64,000 nucleotides of DNA from Drechmeria coniospora (lineage: Eukaryota; Ascomycota; Sordariomycetes; Hypocreales; Ophiocordycipitaceae). The stretch covers positions 2,814,027-2,878,026 of the forward strand of contig NC_054390.1 of assembly GCF_001625195.1 (NCBI RefSeq), read 5' to 3'. Below the pieces are notes generated by a model that made no database searches, was not told where the DNA came from, and was given only the letters and a program-made list of their open reading frames with translations. How positions within the stretch are numbered: the first letter of the stretch is position 1; the number at the start of each line of letters is the position of its first letter. Positions 51,719 through 64,000 of the stretch are shown in pieces. A program made the position numbers and the translations under genes.

Positions 51719-52041
51719 ATGGAAAGGAAGGGAACGCGAGGAGACGTGAGGAGATGTACATGCAGCATCACAGTGACCCTTTTCGGGGGGCGAAAGGGGG
51801 GTTGGTTGAGTTTTGGCATATCACCACAGAGATGTCCTCTTTTCTGAATGCACAAGGGGCAGCTCTAGCACTGCCGTCAGGCACAGGCCATTCATGCTCA
51901 TGCATCATTATGTGTTGATATTCATATCGTGAAAAAGGCATGTCGCTATCTCTCCAAGTACATTCGTCGCTCTGCCCTTGTTACTCTACAGGGTCAGGTC
52001 GAGCAGGGCATCGGTCTCGTCCAAGCTCTACCTTCATGACG
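51719..52041. other. Short convergent intergenic region rpa135 / trehalase
   Basis: A 323-bp space with the 3' flanks of both genes, including a G-rich run at 51785-51800. Nothing else was seen. Confidence 0.7.
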
Positions 52042-54133
52042 CTAACGTAATGCCCTGCTGCCAAACTTCTTGACGCGGCTAGCATCGCTGGCATGCAGCT
52101 CAACGGCGCTCCGCTTCTTCCCGGCATCGTGGAGGGTGGGCTTGATATCGCCGCAGTCGGGCCGCTTCAGGTCGTTGCCAAAGGTATCGACGGCCCAGAT
52201 CAGCACGCCATTGGTCCAGCCGAAGCCTTCGACGACCTCGTACTCGCCGCCGCCGCCGGCAACGTTGGTGGAGTCGTCGTTGTACTTTTCAAACATGACG
52301 CCGACGTCCTTATCGGTGAGCCATGGCAGCTTATCCGTGGCCGACGTCGAGCCGCCCGTGGCGTACCAGGTGCAAAAGGTCGAGTCTAGGTAGCGCTGGG
52401 CGAGGGCGAGGGCCAAGGCGCGCACGTCGCGGTAGGCGGGATCGTCGCAGCCGAACGTCGGGGGCGTGCTGAGCAGGCCCTGCATCATGGCGTGCATCAG
52501 CGGCGCCCACACGGCCGGCTCGTCCCACTGCTGGTCCGTCCGGATGTTCGTGGCAGGGACGCCGCCGGCCTTGGAGTCGAGGTGGTCGGCGACGCGCGCG
52601 TAGGCGCGCTTGACAGCGAGCGGGTTATGCTTGAGGCGGGCGGGAGCGGCACCCTGCCAGAAGGGGAAGAGCTGGGCCGAGTGGAAGATGACCTTGTTGC
52701 CGGCCTTGGCGGCGGCGCAGGGGTCGGCGCAGCTGTCGACGTGATCATCGAAGGGGACGTAGATGTTCTGGGCGGCGGCCGTGATGTTGTAATCAAAGTA
52801 ACTGAAGTGCGTCTCGTTCCAGAGCAGGGCCGTCATGGCCTCGCTACGGGCGTCGGCGCGGGCGTGCCACAGGTCGCGGGCCGTGTCGTTGCCGCCGAGG
52901 GCGAAGAAGTCGCCGATGACGCGCTCGTTGCCGTACAGGATGGAGTTGAGGCACACGGGAACGATGTTCTCCGTGTTCAGGGAGCGCAGCGGGAAGTAGA
53001 CGTCGCGGGCCGAGTCGGACGGGTTGGCGAGCCAACGCGACGAGAAGTCCCAGCCCGTCTCGGCGGCGGCGGCCAGGTTGCCATACAGCTGCTCCTGCTG
53101 CTCCTCGTCGAGGGCTGCGACCTGCGGGTACACTATGCGCGAGGTAGCGTGGAAGGAGGCATTCGTGGCCTGGTTGTAGTCCTCGCGGAAGGACTCGGGT
53201 CGCGGTTGGGTGTTGCGCACGGCGTAGCGGGCGAGGTGATAGGTGGACCCAGCTCGCCGGATCTCGACCGTGCGGTTCTGCAACCAGAAGTCGTGCTCGC
53301 GAACGAGCAGCGGCAGGGCGCGGTCGAGGATGGACTTGTCGTTGGTGTGCTCGAGGTACAGACCGATCATCTGGGCCAGCATGGGCGGCTGCGAGCGGTT
53401 GAGGTAATAGATGCGGGCGCCGTTGGGAATGAAGCCGAACTGCTCGATGAGGTCGAGGAAGTTTTCGATGGTGTTGCGGGCGATGTCGGTGAAGGAGCCA
53501 CGGGTGCGCAGCAGGCCCTCGAGGATCCAGTACGAGTCCCAGTAATAGGGCTCGCGGAAGCGGCCGCCGGCGACGACGAACGGCTTTTTGACGGGGATGA
53601 AGCTGCTGGGACAGTCGGGACAGTCAGGGCGGCTGCCGGCGTACTCGCGCGTCAGGCTCGGCCAGATGTCGATGACCTTTGCCGTGAACTCGCGAATGTC
53701 GACGTCCTCGATGCCGCGCAGGAACACGGCGTCGGTGGTGAGCTTGGACCGGGGCACCTCCTTGAGCTCGCCGCCGGCGTCGGCGAAGTGCGTCTTGAGG
53801 AATTCGTGGAGGGCCGAGTCGTTCTTCAGCGGCTTGTGAAGCTTGTCGAAGGCGGCCCGGATGACGTCGAGAGGTCTGATGGCGGGCCTGGGCGGGAATG
53901 GCGTGTAAGCAAGTGACGGGCCGCCCGGGCAGGGATCCAAGCGAGGCTTACATGTCGACGAACGTCTTGGAGTCGCTAAACGGCCGGGCCAGCTCCACCT
54001 CCCTCAGGATATCGCCATGGCAGTAGATGGGCGAGTCGCACGGCACCACCGTCGAGCCGTTGACGTAGAGGGCCGTGACGGCAGGAGCGGCGGCGGCGGC
54101 GGCCAGGACGAGAAGCCGGAGCGGCGAAGACAT
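52042..54133 (-). CDS. Secreted alpha,alpha-trehalase, GH37
   Basis: Exons are 54133-53952 and 53887-52042 (675 residues), with one 64-bp intron joining SKTFVDM to PAIRPLDVIRAAFDKL. The N-terminus MSSPLRLLVLAAAAAAPAVT is a signal peptide, followed by CDSPIYCHGDILREVELARP, typical of extracellular GH37 enzymes. Signature 1 is GGRFREPYYWDSYW (preceded by Ala where Pro is usual). GWDFSSRW near 340 carries the presumed catalytic Asp, QWDEPAVWAP is signature 2, and the C-terminal MFEKYN and GGGGEYEVVEGFGWTNGV carry the presumed base and glycine-rich motif. There are many N-glycosylation sequons. It splits trehalose into two glucoses outside the cell or in the vacuole. The first in-frame ATG (54133) is used. 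Confidence 0.95.
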
Positions 54134-54163
54134 GATGTTCTCGTGCGGCAGCTTCGCCTTCAC

Positions 54164-54189
54164 TTTCGGCTTCGGCTTCGGCTTCGGCT
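54164..54189. repeat. CTTCGG hexamer repeat upstream of the trehalase gene
   Basis: Four TTCGGC units about 30 bp upstream of the start codon, probably in the 5' leader. The frame stays open through it (Glu/Ala repeats) but has no ATG. Confidence 0.85.
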
Positions 54190-57100
54190 CCAGAAGGAGC
54201 CCGGGGAGGAAGAGGAGGTGAGCGAAGGAAGCAGAGGCGTCGTCGACGACCGGGCGAGAGACTGGCTATATATCGGGTACGGGATGCACCCGCCACGGGG
54301 ATCGTGCCCCCCGAACCAGCACGCCAACTCGGCCGTGGTAAATTTTGCACACGGCCGACGAAAGGCGGGCCAAGGCCACGAGCACCAGGCGGTATGCGCA
54401 CGGGAGACGGTTGGTATTAGCATGGGCTACTAATTACCCGCCCGTGCCTGGTCTGCGTACCGGCCGCCGGAGAGCAGAAGCCGAGAGGGAGCAAGCAGGT
54501 GTGGTGGAGCAGCGGAATCGAGCGTCGCATGGCGTGGCCGTCACGTCGGCCGGTATTGCTGGCGTACACGTACTGTACTCGGGCACCTGTTCCGAGAAGG
54601 GCGAACGACTTGGGCGTCGAGCACCCACTCGTGCACGTACTCCTCCGCTCCGTCGGATGGTCATGACGCAAGGCAGACGGACGCTCATGCTCGTCGTGCT
54701 GCTCGCCATGTCGTACGCGTACCGTGCCCGTTGGCCCACGCCCAGGCGGCATGCAATGCCGGCAAGTTCTCGTGCCAGCGCAGCAACGGCCGGTGGGGTC
54801 GAGGCGGTGCTCGTCCGGGGTTGGCACTCGTGCAGATCGGCAGCTCGGTGCAGACAGGGCCGCCAAGAATGACAGGTCGTGGATTGCCATCGAATGGAGC
54901 TCTCCGCTCGCGTTGGCAGACGACGCAACGGACGCAATCCCTCCCCGGGCGCCGTGGATCCACGGCTGGCCCGCATGCAGGGCAGGGGTCGGTGGGCGTG
55001 GAGAGAGGAGCAGAGAAAGGAGGGGAGGGGATGACAGATTCGGCGTCGGTTCGGGTGATGGGGGTCACGATTGTCGTCGGTCGGAGCTTGACTGCGGCAC
55101 AAGCAAGCACGGCACAAGGCGGTTTGCGTTCCAAGTGTGCTTGCATCCCTCGTGATGCTTCGTGATGCTCCTGCGGGCAAGTACGAGGGTGCGTCCCGTA
55201 CGATGATGATGCTTGCACTGTACATGTACTCGGCGCACTGGTTGAATGCATGGATGGCACATGTACCTGTACATGTTCAATACGAAGTCCGTCCGTAATA
55301 GCGGCAGCAAACGTACTTGCTTGCTGCCTTCCTCGCAAGACTTGTTGCCTGCCTGCCTGACTCGTCACGGCAAGCGTGCTGCCGTCGCATTTGCCCCAAG
55401 GAGCATTTTCCACTCTGTCCAGGTACTTGCACGTAAGTACATGTGTGTCACCTAAGTATACTTATTATACGGCTACACGTACGGAGTACTTGTAGTAAGT
55501 ACTTGAGTGGTTGTACCAACCTATGATATTCAGCCAATACATGTACATGTACTGCATGTACGGAGAACGGAACACCGCCAAGTACTGTACTTTACTGCAC
55601 TGTACTCCGTAAGTACTGTACAGTGAGTACACTGTAAACATGCTGTACTCCGTATATCCTTATTGCATAATAGGTAGCCTGAAATCCCCTCCACCCCTGC
55701 CCTTGCCGTCAACATCTCTACCACGAGCCGCATGCACTGCACCGGATTGCGAATCCATTGTTGCACAAGCTGGCGTGAACCGTGAAGGCGATGGAGGATA
55801 CTGGCATGAACATGGTCCCCGGTGTACGGTAAGTAGACTTATGAGCACATGAAGTAAGTGTACGGAGTACATGGAGTGTGATACTTGTCGGTGTGCATGT
55901 ACATGCAAGTACACCTCCAGAGCGCATGATGCATGTACCGTGTACGATTTGGTAAGCAAACGCCGATGCACTCACTACTACCGGTGTATATTGATTTGCA
56001 CAGAGTACAGTACTGCACCTAAGTATGTACTTCCCTGTGGGTGTAAAATTTTGCAAGCTCATGTACATACCTAAGTACTTGTAGGTGTACATATAAGTAC
56101 AAGTATTATACTTGGATGCACTTGGAATATCAGTTAATATGGACAGTTTCCAGAAGCTTGTCCGCAGGCGCGCGGGGGGGCCCTGGAAAGCCTGGCCTGG
56201 TCCCGAAGCTGTGCTTGTGCAGAACGCACAGTACTTGATTTGTGCTTACTAATAATACCCAGGTACCTTGCAAATATGTACAAGTACCAGACATATAATG
56301 CTGTACATGTACAGTACATGTACTTGAGCAGTGCTGCTGATGCCTGGTACCAAGGTTACCTACTTACAACCACGTGCACTGTACAGCAAGTACGCGCAAG
56401 TACAAGTTCTTACGCCGGATGCGAGCCGGCATTGCGTGTGCGAGTACGGAGTGCATTCAAGCAAGTTTTGCACAGATGCGCCGTAGGAAGTTGGGCCGCA
56501 CTTGTTGTCGCTCGAGCACCTGAGGGAATGCATGTGCCGAAGGGATTGCCTGATGTGCATCCCGCCGTGAATGCGAGTCGACCCTGCGCTGCAAGTAATC
56601 ACTCGTAGTGCGCGGTCCCAAGTCTCGGATTAGTCATGCAGGCATCGCGTGCGGAGCAGGAGCGCAATTTGTACAGCATCCGAGAACATGAAAGTAGGTC
56701 CAGATGTACAAGTACAGGTATAGGGGCATAGGTGTACTGTAAGCGCATGCAAGTACAGTACAAGTACCAAGCGTGCAGAACTCCGTATTACTTGATACCT
56801 ACGTACGGAGTAATACTGGGTTGGGCACTTACAGTACAGTAGTAGTCTCTGCAAATGTACTTGATTACCGTAGGTGTACATGTCCGTGCTAGGCACATGT
56901 AAGTACAGTACCTTGCCCTTGCTAGACTTGCACTTGCAGTGCTTACTTAACAAGGCACAGTAGTGTAAGTAAGTACAGTAACCAAGCTCTCGAAAAAACG
57001 GCCAAGGACGGTGCCCACGTGGTGTACGAGCAAGTAAAGTGCTTGCACTGTCCGGATAAGCATCTTAGTACCAACAACGGCTCTACCGCGGGCCCCTTTT

Positions 57101-58132
57101 GACAGGCGAGTGCGGGGAACAGGGGTGCATTCGACGTCCCAGAGAGGGGGAATGGGTGCGCTGGCGAGAAAAGCTGGGGTGGGGAGGGGGAAATAACCGC
57201 AAACATTGGATAAAGTACTGTAAGCACTTACTTACATTCACCTGTAAAGTAATTAATTCCTGTACGTACGGATATGTCGGTACTCCGTACACGTAAGTAA
57301 TAAGCATAAGTATTGGCATTAAGCACAAGTGCTGGCACTAAGCACAAGTACTTCTACGGATTAATTGAACCTCGTACTATCTACCAAGTAGTGCAGCAGC
57401 AGTGAAAATGCAAGCAAGTACTGTACTTCTTCATGTCTGCTGCTACTTCTATACGAGCATTCGCACCCTGCTCTGGTACTCATCCACAATCCCCCCCCAG
57501 TGTCGCCGAATGTCCTGCGCCGACACCTCAAGTACGTACTGTACATGCATCTACATGAACGTCTGGCCTGTACTGACGACGCCTGCAGCACCTGTCGGTG
57601 GCCCCTTGTGCGAGCAAGTACCTGTACGGAGGTGCATGTAATGATACTTCACTGTACGTGCAAGTGCCGTGGTACTGTAGGTACCTAGTACGCAGACTCG
57701 CGCTGACAGGTGTGCGGCACTGGAGGATAGGTGTTGAAGCCTGGTACTCGTTCTTACGTACGCTGTAATAATACTCCGCACATGCACTGTATCGTTGTAT
57801 TATTACTCTACTCCGTACTTGCATTTACAGTAATATTACCTAGCACGTTGTACGTCCTCGATCATGCTGTGAGTGTACAGTAATCAAGTACTCAAGTATT
57901 GCTCCGGACGTTACTCCGTAGTGCCCATCAATTACCAATCTGTACCTTCTTTCAGCCTTCGACCGTTGACGCATCAATTCCAGCTGCAACAACAAAGCAA
58001 ACATCGCCACCGCTTCCGTCAACCACGCCCAAGCATGGATCATGCTTGGAATGAACCGCGCCCACGGCAATCACTCTACCCAGTCCTGCGGTTCCTGCCG
58101 CGGCTACACGTAATATGAACGTGCCCACGCTC

Positions 58133-58192
58133 GCGCCCACGCACTCGGACATGCACCCACGTACCCACGCACCCACGCACCCACACACCACC
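58133..58192. repeat. CCCACGCA short tandem repeat
   Basis: Imperfect copies of GCACCCAC. A frame reading His/Pro/Thr repeats across it is an artefact. Confidence 0.8.
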
Positions 58193-58942
58193 GGCACTCC
58201 ATCTGCCCATGGGGATGAGGCATCAATATCAATGCACAGCAACCGGTCCGAATATGCTTTCCCACTTGCTCATCCTCGCCCGGCCCGACCTGGGGAGCTC
58301 AGCCCAGGGAAGCTGCAAAGCCGGACGGGGGACCCGGACTGTTTTGCATTCGGCAACCCTTCACATGACCGCTCGGCTGTGGACGACTTCTGGCCCGTCT
58401 CGCTCGGTTTCCATCCATCTGGAGATGCGGTGATGGCACGAGTAAACGCGCAGCACAGCTTACTCGTACCGGTTCTCGTGCTGTGTTCCATGAGTCAACT
58501 GGTTCAATCGTCCATTGAAGACATGTCGCCATCCATGTGGCCATCAATTCCATTCCCATTCATGCCATGCATTGGCCGTTCGGCGCACTGCACTGGCATG
58601 ACGTCGAGGCTGGCACCGACCTGCCGAATGCTCATCGTTGAACCGTGCCATTATTCCTGCGTCGAGCTGTCCATCACCAGACTAATTTCGGACCATGAAG
58701 TGACACGCTCCGCCAGCACGCAGAGGCGGCGAGCCCTTCTCGTCGTGCCAGCCTGCATACCTACGTCGTCCCTCACATCCTCGCCCCATCCGCCACCCGC
58801 CCCGACCTTTCCTGCCATGCATCCATACAGAAATAAACGAAAATACCGCAAACTCCATCGACGAAACCCATGCCAAGGTCCCTCCCGCTCTTCACCCTGC
58901 CAGGCACGCGTGGCTGCACCCGCCATCGACCCCCCGCGCGGC

Positions 58943-61699
58943 TCAAGGTCGGTCTCCGGACCACATCCATTCTTGGAAGCCCTGCTGACTGTAGACCTTG
59001 GGGTATGATCCGAGGTTCGCCCTCGTCTGCTGCTGACTGCTGCCTCCGTCGCGGTTGCCCTTGCCCCTCAGGACATCCCCCTTCAGGCAGAAGCAGAGAT
59101 ATAGCTTGCGGCAGATTTGCGTCGTCGCCTTGCTGTAGCTGGCAAGCTCCGTCTCTGCCGCGTAGCGGTCCGTCGCCGTGGCCGAATAGCCCTTCCAGAA
59201 ATTGCGGCGCAGCACGAGCAGCCTCTTCCCCAGATCGTCCATGTCCTTCTCCAGGAAGTGTTGCTTCTGGTCCGAGAGCTTGGCGTGGAGGTCCGCAAAG
59301 GCCGCCACCTCCACTTGCCGGCCAACAAAGATGGACAGGAGGATGCCGACAAAGGCCAGCCTTTTCTGCAAGCCGCCATCGTACTCGAATGCTTCCTGCA
59401 TCGGGATCGGTGTGAACATGGCCGCCTCGCTCGCGTCGTCAAACAGATGAAGCGCCTCCAAGGGGTTCCGCGACATCCAGTCCGAGCCACGGACTCGGAC
59501 GCATTCCTGCCAGCGGAAAGGCAAGCGGCGTCCGGAATCTATAATCAGCCTCTCCAGAGTGGTTGGACGTGGGAGGTCATCTGCCGCGGCACCGAGGAAC
59601 GAACGGCAATGGGCGAGGTCCAGGTCGTACAGGTAGCCCTGACCGCCGCTCACCTGAATGTGCCGGACGTTGTGCCGGTTGACCAGTGCGTCGAGGTCCT
59701 TGCACATCTCGTTAAAGTCCATGACATCGTTGTAGCGCAGGCTGAACTGGGACATCAGAGAGTGGAGGAGGGCGTGCAGTTCTATATCGAGAACCCAGTA
59801 TTAGCGCCACGCTTCGTCGGCCAGATGCAGCGAGGGCAGACTCACCCGTAAACTGCGTCGTGTTCTCGGCCATTTCTTTAAAGAAGAACGGGGTGCAGCA
59901 TGACGCCCTGTCCTCGGCGTGTCGGCAATGTTTGCAGTCGTGCGATTCCTCTGTTCGATCGCACTATGGGTCATCGTCGCGTTAGCAACCCATGCCGTCC
60001 AGCAGCAGGCGGGCTGACATACTCGTCTCTTCTTGATCTTGCAGTACACGCACACTGTTTTTTCAAACCTCCTCTTCGTTGCGTTGAGCCTGCCGGGCTC
60101 TGGCATGGACCCGGTCCGGCCTGGCTTCTTCGGTTCGGCCGAGAGGAGTGGCTGCTGGTACGGCGGGATGCTCTGTCCGCTCCACCAGGCTGATCCGGGC
60201 ATGGGGTGCCCACCAGATGAGCTGCCGGTCTCTTTCGGACGGAGCAAGTTATGGTGTTGGCTGCGAGAGCCGCTGGCTGTGCAGCTCAGCAGAGGGACCG
60301 TGGCGGCCCTGAGCGACCATCCAGAGTCGAACGAGTGGTGCGTTTGGGACGACGATTGTGTTTCTACCCGGTCACAGGATGCAACGCCAGACTGCTGGGA
60401 GGCTGACCAGAACTGACTTGGGTATGTCGTTGCCGCGCTGTTGCTTCCACCAAAGGGGCTCGGAGACAGTGTTATGTTGCTCGCTCCCTGTGGCTCATAA
60501 GGTTGTGACGACGCTGGGAGAAGCTCGCTTCGAAAGCTTCCGTCTGCTTCTCCGTGCATTCCAGGCGTGTGGAAAGCATCCGGAAACGAAACCGCAGCCT
60601 TGCAGACGAACGGAGAGGGCGTCACCGAGAAGCTTGGGTCCTTCACCGAAGGACCCCCCTTCTGTTCGATGGCGTAGGGTTCGGTTGCGGCCGGTTCATG
60701 TGCTTGCTCTACCGGGTCCGATACACATGGGCTCATCAGCAAGCCTGAATTGCTCTCTTGGCCATTAGCACCATAGACATTGGCTTGATACTCGGTGGCA
60801 CCGCAGCTGTTTTGCAGGTGGGCTTGCGTGACCGACGGAGCGACAATGTCTGCGTGCTGCAGGAACATCGGTAGCATATCATGGTTTGGCGCGTATTTTC
60901 CAGGCACAGAAAGAGGAGCGGTGTATTGCATGGTGGTATTTGAATGCGATTCGACCACCGACTGCATCAACGGTTGGTCATGGTAATTTGACGATGGCAT
61001 CGGCTGCACCTGGTGTGGTGCATCTGTGAAGGTGTTCTCGATGTCTTCGACGACGACGGTGAATCCATTTGTTATCCGGTATTGCCCATTCGATAATGTG
61101 TCTTCTGCATTCTGCCGTATGCAAGTCGAGTCAAAGTTGTCCGCACACATTTGGCCGGTATTCGTGCCAGTACTGTTGTCATCCTTGAAGACGGTAAGAT
61201 CGTTGGTTCTCTGGTACTGCACAAACGACAACAGGTTGTCCACCCTACCTCCGTCGCAATTATTCTGAACATATCCATCGGTGGTAGTTTGGCCACCGTA
61301 CTGAATGTGCTCAATGGGTGTGAGGTTGTTGGGAATCTGAGTCTGCACGTGTGACGATGGGGTTTGCACCCCATTTTGCTTGAATACCGAGTCCGAGTAC
61401 CGAATCAACTCTGCGGCAGCACTCTTCCTCTGGTTTCCGACAATCGTATTAGAGACATGGTCGAGCGGGAGGTGATCTCCAGGTTCGTCGTCGAGGGTCC
61501 TATCATCAATGTAGGATTTCAATGTCTAGAGCGGTTTGCCAAAGCAACTTGTTGGTACCTACAGCGATGTGGGTTCCATCCATTCGTTCAGAACGCCATT
61601 TGAAACTTGTGCCATTGAATTCCGACGGAGCGAGCTCTCGTGAGTGAGTATGTCCATGTTTTCCCAAGCGGCGAGATTGGGTCCGAAGTAGTCACTCAT
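58943..61699 (-). CDS. Zn2Cys6 protein with the zinc cluster in mid-protein, putative transcription factor
   Basis: Exons are 61699-61563, 61499-60023, 59963-59846 and 59781-58943 (856 residues; introns of 63, 59 and 64 bp, frame intact). Residues 1-500 are polar and rich in Ser, Thr, Asn and Gln, without a fold I recognise. The cluster lies at 529-560: CVYCKIKKRR is joined by an intron to CDRTEESHDCKHCRHAED, giving C-x2-C-x6-C-x8-C-x2-C-x8-C, with basic residues between Cys 2 and Cys 3 as in Gal4-type domains. The following region (ELHALLHSLMSQFSLRYNDV and LDALVNRHNVRHIQVSGGQG) is predicted helical and unassigned. Most Gal4-type proteins have the cluster near the N-terminus. The ATG at 61699 is chosen because its exon splices in phase with a normal 63-bp intron; the frame of exon 2 has no early ATG of its own. 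Confidence 0.8.
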
Positions 61700-64000
61700 G
61701 TTGAGAAGACGGGAAGGGAGGCCGATGATCAGTTAGGATGAGGTGAGTTGAGTGCGATATTAAACCAATAAGGCCAGATAAAATAATGCAACTCAACCAA
61801 TCCTCGGGGTGCAGATTGGGAGGGACAGATATCAGTCAACGGGAAGGGGGGGAGGGGGAAGGGGAATAGACCGAGCTGCCGGACTGGAGAAAGATGCCGA
61901 CTTCAAGGTGACAAAGCGATGCCAGAAAGTCGACGTTGAATGTCAGTGAGCAGTTTACAGCGGAGAAGCAAACTTTGATAAATGGAAGAATACCTATCCT
62001 TTCAACTTTTATGCCCTCTTGTCTCGTGATGGATGAAGTGGCAGGTGATCTGGAGCAATGGTAAGTAAGATCTGGGTGTTCTCTGAGGGCGTAACGTCAG
62101 GCCTCAGGTTCTGGGAGCGTATCGTGCCGTCGGTTGCTGCAAGCTACCGTAATACGCTCATCCACACAGGCCTTGTGTGAGTAACGTATCTCTATGGCCT
62201 TCAAATACAGTGAGCTCTGGACACAACAGCTGGAGGGGGGTGCGTCACTTCAAGACGGACGATGCGGCGGCGTACGATGCCTCAGATATCCGAGGAACCA
62301 TGGACATGTCGAGGCCTGAGGAGTCGATGCGGAGTACGGGCAGTAGAAATAGACGACGAGAGGGCCCCCTGCAGCCGGTAACCTGGTTTGCTCTGGGCCA
62401 ACCAATGCTTCATCCATTCAAGGGCTGCAGTGCAGGTGTCGGTATCAATCTCTCCGCCACGGCTCGGAGTGCAGTACTCATGCTCGCGGCAGCATGATCT
62501 GGTCCAGGCTCCAGGTGATCTTGGTCTGCAGGCCGGGGAGCCCCTCCCCTTGACATGTCAAGCATGCAGAGTGGCCATGGACGTTGTGCTCGGCGAGGGC
62601 CACGGACACGTCGGTATTGCTGCTCAACCACTCGGGGACCGGGGACCATTACGTATACGACGTACTGGGTTCCGAGTGCATGTACAGTTGGTCGAGGGCC
62701 TCGAATTTGTCGAATGACATGAGGGCGGGCTGCCACGGGCCCGGCCTTGAGGCTTACAAGCCGTGTGCGGTTACAGTCCAATCAATCCATCATGGACCGG
62801 GGGCGGGGGGTCCAACTCATGAAATTCACCCGCTGCTCCACGAACTGGTGGCGACAGTTTCCTTTCCGATTTGCATCCCTGGCCCTGCAAACCTGTCAAG
62901 GAAGCCGGCACAGCCATTGTCCAACCGTCATAAACAGTGACGTCTCATGGTCGTATGCAAATCGTCGTGTCCTGCCTGCTCGAGACGAGCCGCGAGCAGC
63001 TTGGGCGAGCGGTGGACTCTTGTCCCTGCGTTTTCCCCTGCGAGCTATTCGAAATCTGCATTTTTGGATGCCGGCAACATCCAGCAGGCGCCCATGAGCG
63101 AGACGGGACGGGGGTGTCTGGCTAATAGGATGTCGAGAAAAACAACTTCGGTGATGCGAGAGCCGTCGTCTCGGAGGATTGGCTGTAGACGTCACAGCTG
63201 GTGCATATCGAGCCAGTCAGCGTGCTTACGAGTCGACGGAGCGTAGTGTAGAGATTTGTTTTGCGATGTGCCGGCTGCATCGACGCTGGGTGCTGCGCTG
63301 AGGTCTCCCCCCTCCGCCCCTCCTCCCTCCTTCCCTCCGCCCCTCCTCCCCTCCTCCCCTCCTCCCCTCCCACGAGGCCCAGACATGAACACAGGTGTGT
63401 ACCCCGAACATCTGCATTGCCTCCCCAGCAGGTGCGTACTCGGCTGCATCCCTGCCTTTGGCATAAACAGCATCCACCGGCGATGGCGACTTTGATGTTT
63501 GTTGGTAATTGCTCCTCGCCACCTACGGTCGTTTGCCCTTGCCGTCTTTTCACCTAGTCATCGGTGAGGATGCTAGGGATCCCGTCGGAAAAGGCGTCCC
63601 CTACGTTGCGGGACAAGACCCGGGTTGGGGTGCATCGTTGGCATCGCGCCGAATCACAGCCTTGGTGCCTGTCCACCGAACACCGAAAAGCCTTGGGATG
63701 AAAATGAAACCTGAGAGGATGCCGGCGTGGGGGCTGGGGAGTGTGCCGGTTTGCACTCCGTACTCTGTACGCCAAAGTCGCCTCTGCTTGTCAACGCTTG
63801 CGGCAGTCGTTGCATGCGGCCGCGAGCGTACTTTATGATGCATGATCGGTACGAGTTATTCGTAGGCACCTGTCGATGCTCTGTCTGCTCAGGGCCATCT
63901 CCGCCTGACTGCAGCAACTCAACATGCCTACGACGTACTTGCAGCAGTACCTACTGGTACTGTAGGAAAGATGCAATGATTTGAATTGGTCAAGAACGAC
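61700..64000. other. Right-edge region, no gene recognised
   Basis: The first 500 bp, more AT-rich than the surroundings, are the promoter and leader of the Zn2Cys6 gene. A G-rich run lies at about 61847-61860 and a CCTCCCCT pyrimidine repeat at 63306-63371. Isolated GTAC words occur near 62330, 63753 and 63940-63960. Frames of about 100 residues show no domain. Confidence 0.55.
63306..63371. repeat. CCTCCCCT pyrimidine repeat
   Basis: Short-period C/T tract with about ten CCTCC units. It could form triplex DNA; no coding role. Confidence 0.85.

Larger units (their letters stand above)
54134..58942. other. Gene-free region with a large GTAC island
   Basis: 54134-54430 is the trehalase leader, with CTTCGG hexamer repeats at 54164-54189. 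54430-55180 has no clear gene. 55190-57930 is a dense GTAC island with GTACGGAGTAC-type words near 55483, 55560, 55605, 55648, 55861, 56440, 56802, 57281, 57625, 57770 and 57810. 57950-58942 has a CCCACGCA repeat (58133-58192) and then the 3' flank of the gene ending at 58943. No gene or RNA was recognised. Confidence 0.65.

Noticed and set aside
58115..59008. 297-residue plus-strand frame
   Set aside because: Begins in a CCCACGCA repeat and runs into the 3' end of the Zn2Cys6 gene on the other strand; Pro/Ser/Arg-rich shadow.

Overview
This window is nuclear DNA from a filamentous ascomycete fungus. Eleven protein-coding genes can be built. Most carry short introns (about 50-140 bp) with GT..AG ends and CTGAC/CTAAC-like branch sites, and the exons are GC-rich. 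ARL8 (absent from budding yeast), a PSD2-type phosphatidylserine decarboxylase with C2 domains and a C2H2 plus fungal_trans regulator all fit Pezizomycotina. Sordariomycetes/Hypocreales is my best guess, by inference only. No prokaryotic operons, CRISPR arrays, rRNA, convincing tRNA or intact transposon were seen.

Layout. 0-2.2 kb: GTAC-rich gene-free DNA. 2.2-4.0 (+): GT90/CAP10 glycosyltransferase. 4.8-6.7 (-): Gyp1-type Rab GAP. 8.0-11.1 (+): Hrp1/Nab4 RNA-binding protein with an exceptional 1.2-kb intron. 11.8-15.2 (-): C2H2 plus fungal_trans transcription factor. 15.2-20.7: gene-free. 20.7-22.2 (-): choline-phosphate cytidylyltransferase. 22.2-27.6: GTAC-rich island with tandem repeats. 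27.6-31.4 (+): phosphatidylserine decarboxylase PSD2. 31.4-35.6: gene-free with repeats. 35.6-39.7 (-): large MHP1-like leucine-rich-repeat protein. 39.7-42.3: gene-free. 42.3-43.1 (-): ARL8 GTPase. 43.1-48.0: gene-free. 48.0-51.7 (+): RNA polymerase I second-largest subunit. 52.0-54.1 (-): secreted GH37 trehalase. 54.1-58.9: GTAC-rich island. 58.9-61.7 (-): a protein with a Zn2Cys6 cluster in mid-protein. 61.7-64.0: nothing recognised.

The genes are mainly housekeeping: phospholipid synthesis (PCT1 and PSD2, neighbours transcribed away from each other across 5.4 kb), membrane traffic (Gyp1, Arl8), RNA 3'-end processing (Hrp1), rRNA synthesis (RPA135), carbohydrate and cell-surface metabolism (GT90, trehalase), and two regulators. 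I see no secondary-metabolite cluster.

The most unusual signal is non-coding. The intergenic DNA is saturated with short words centred on the palindrome GTAC, especially the 11-mer GTACGGAGTAC / GTACTCCGTAC, AGTACTTACAGTAC and CTTGTACTTGTAC. These fill multi-kilobase islands that stop at gene borders and are essentially absent from exons. Several tandem arrays seem to have grown out of these words. For spliced genes the exon coordinates below give intact reading frames whose total length divides by three, except that the 5' end of gyp1 could not be settled.
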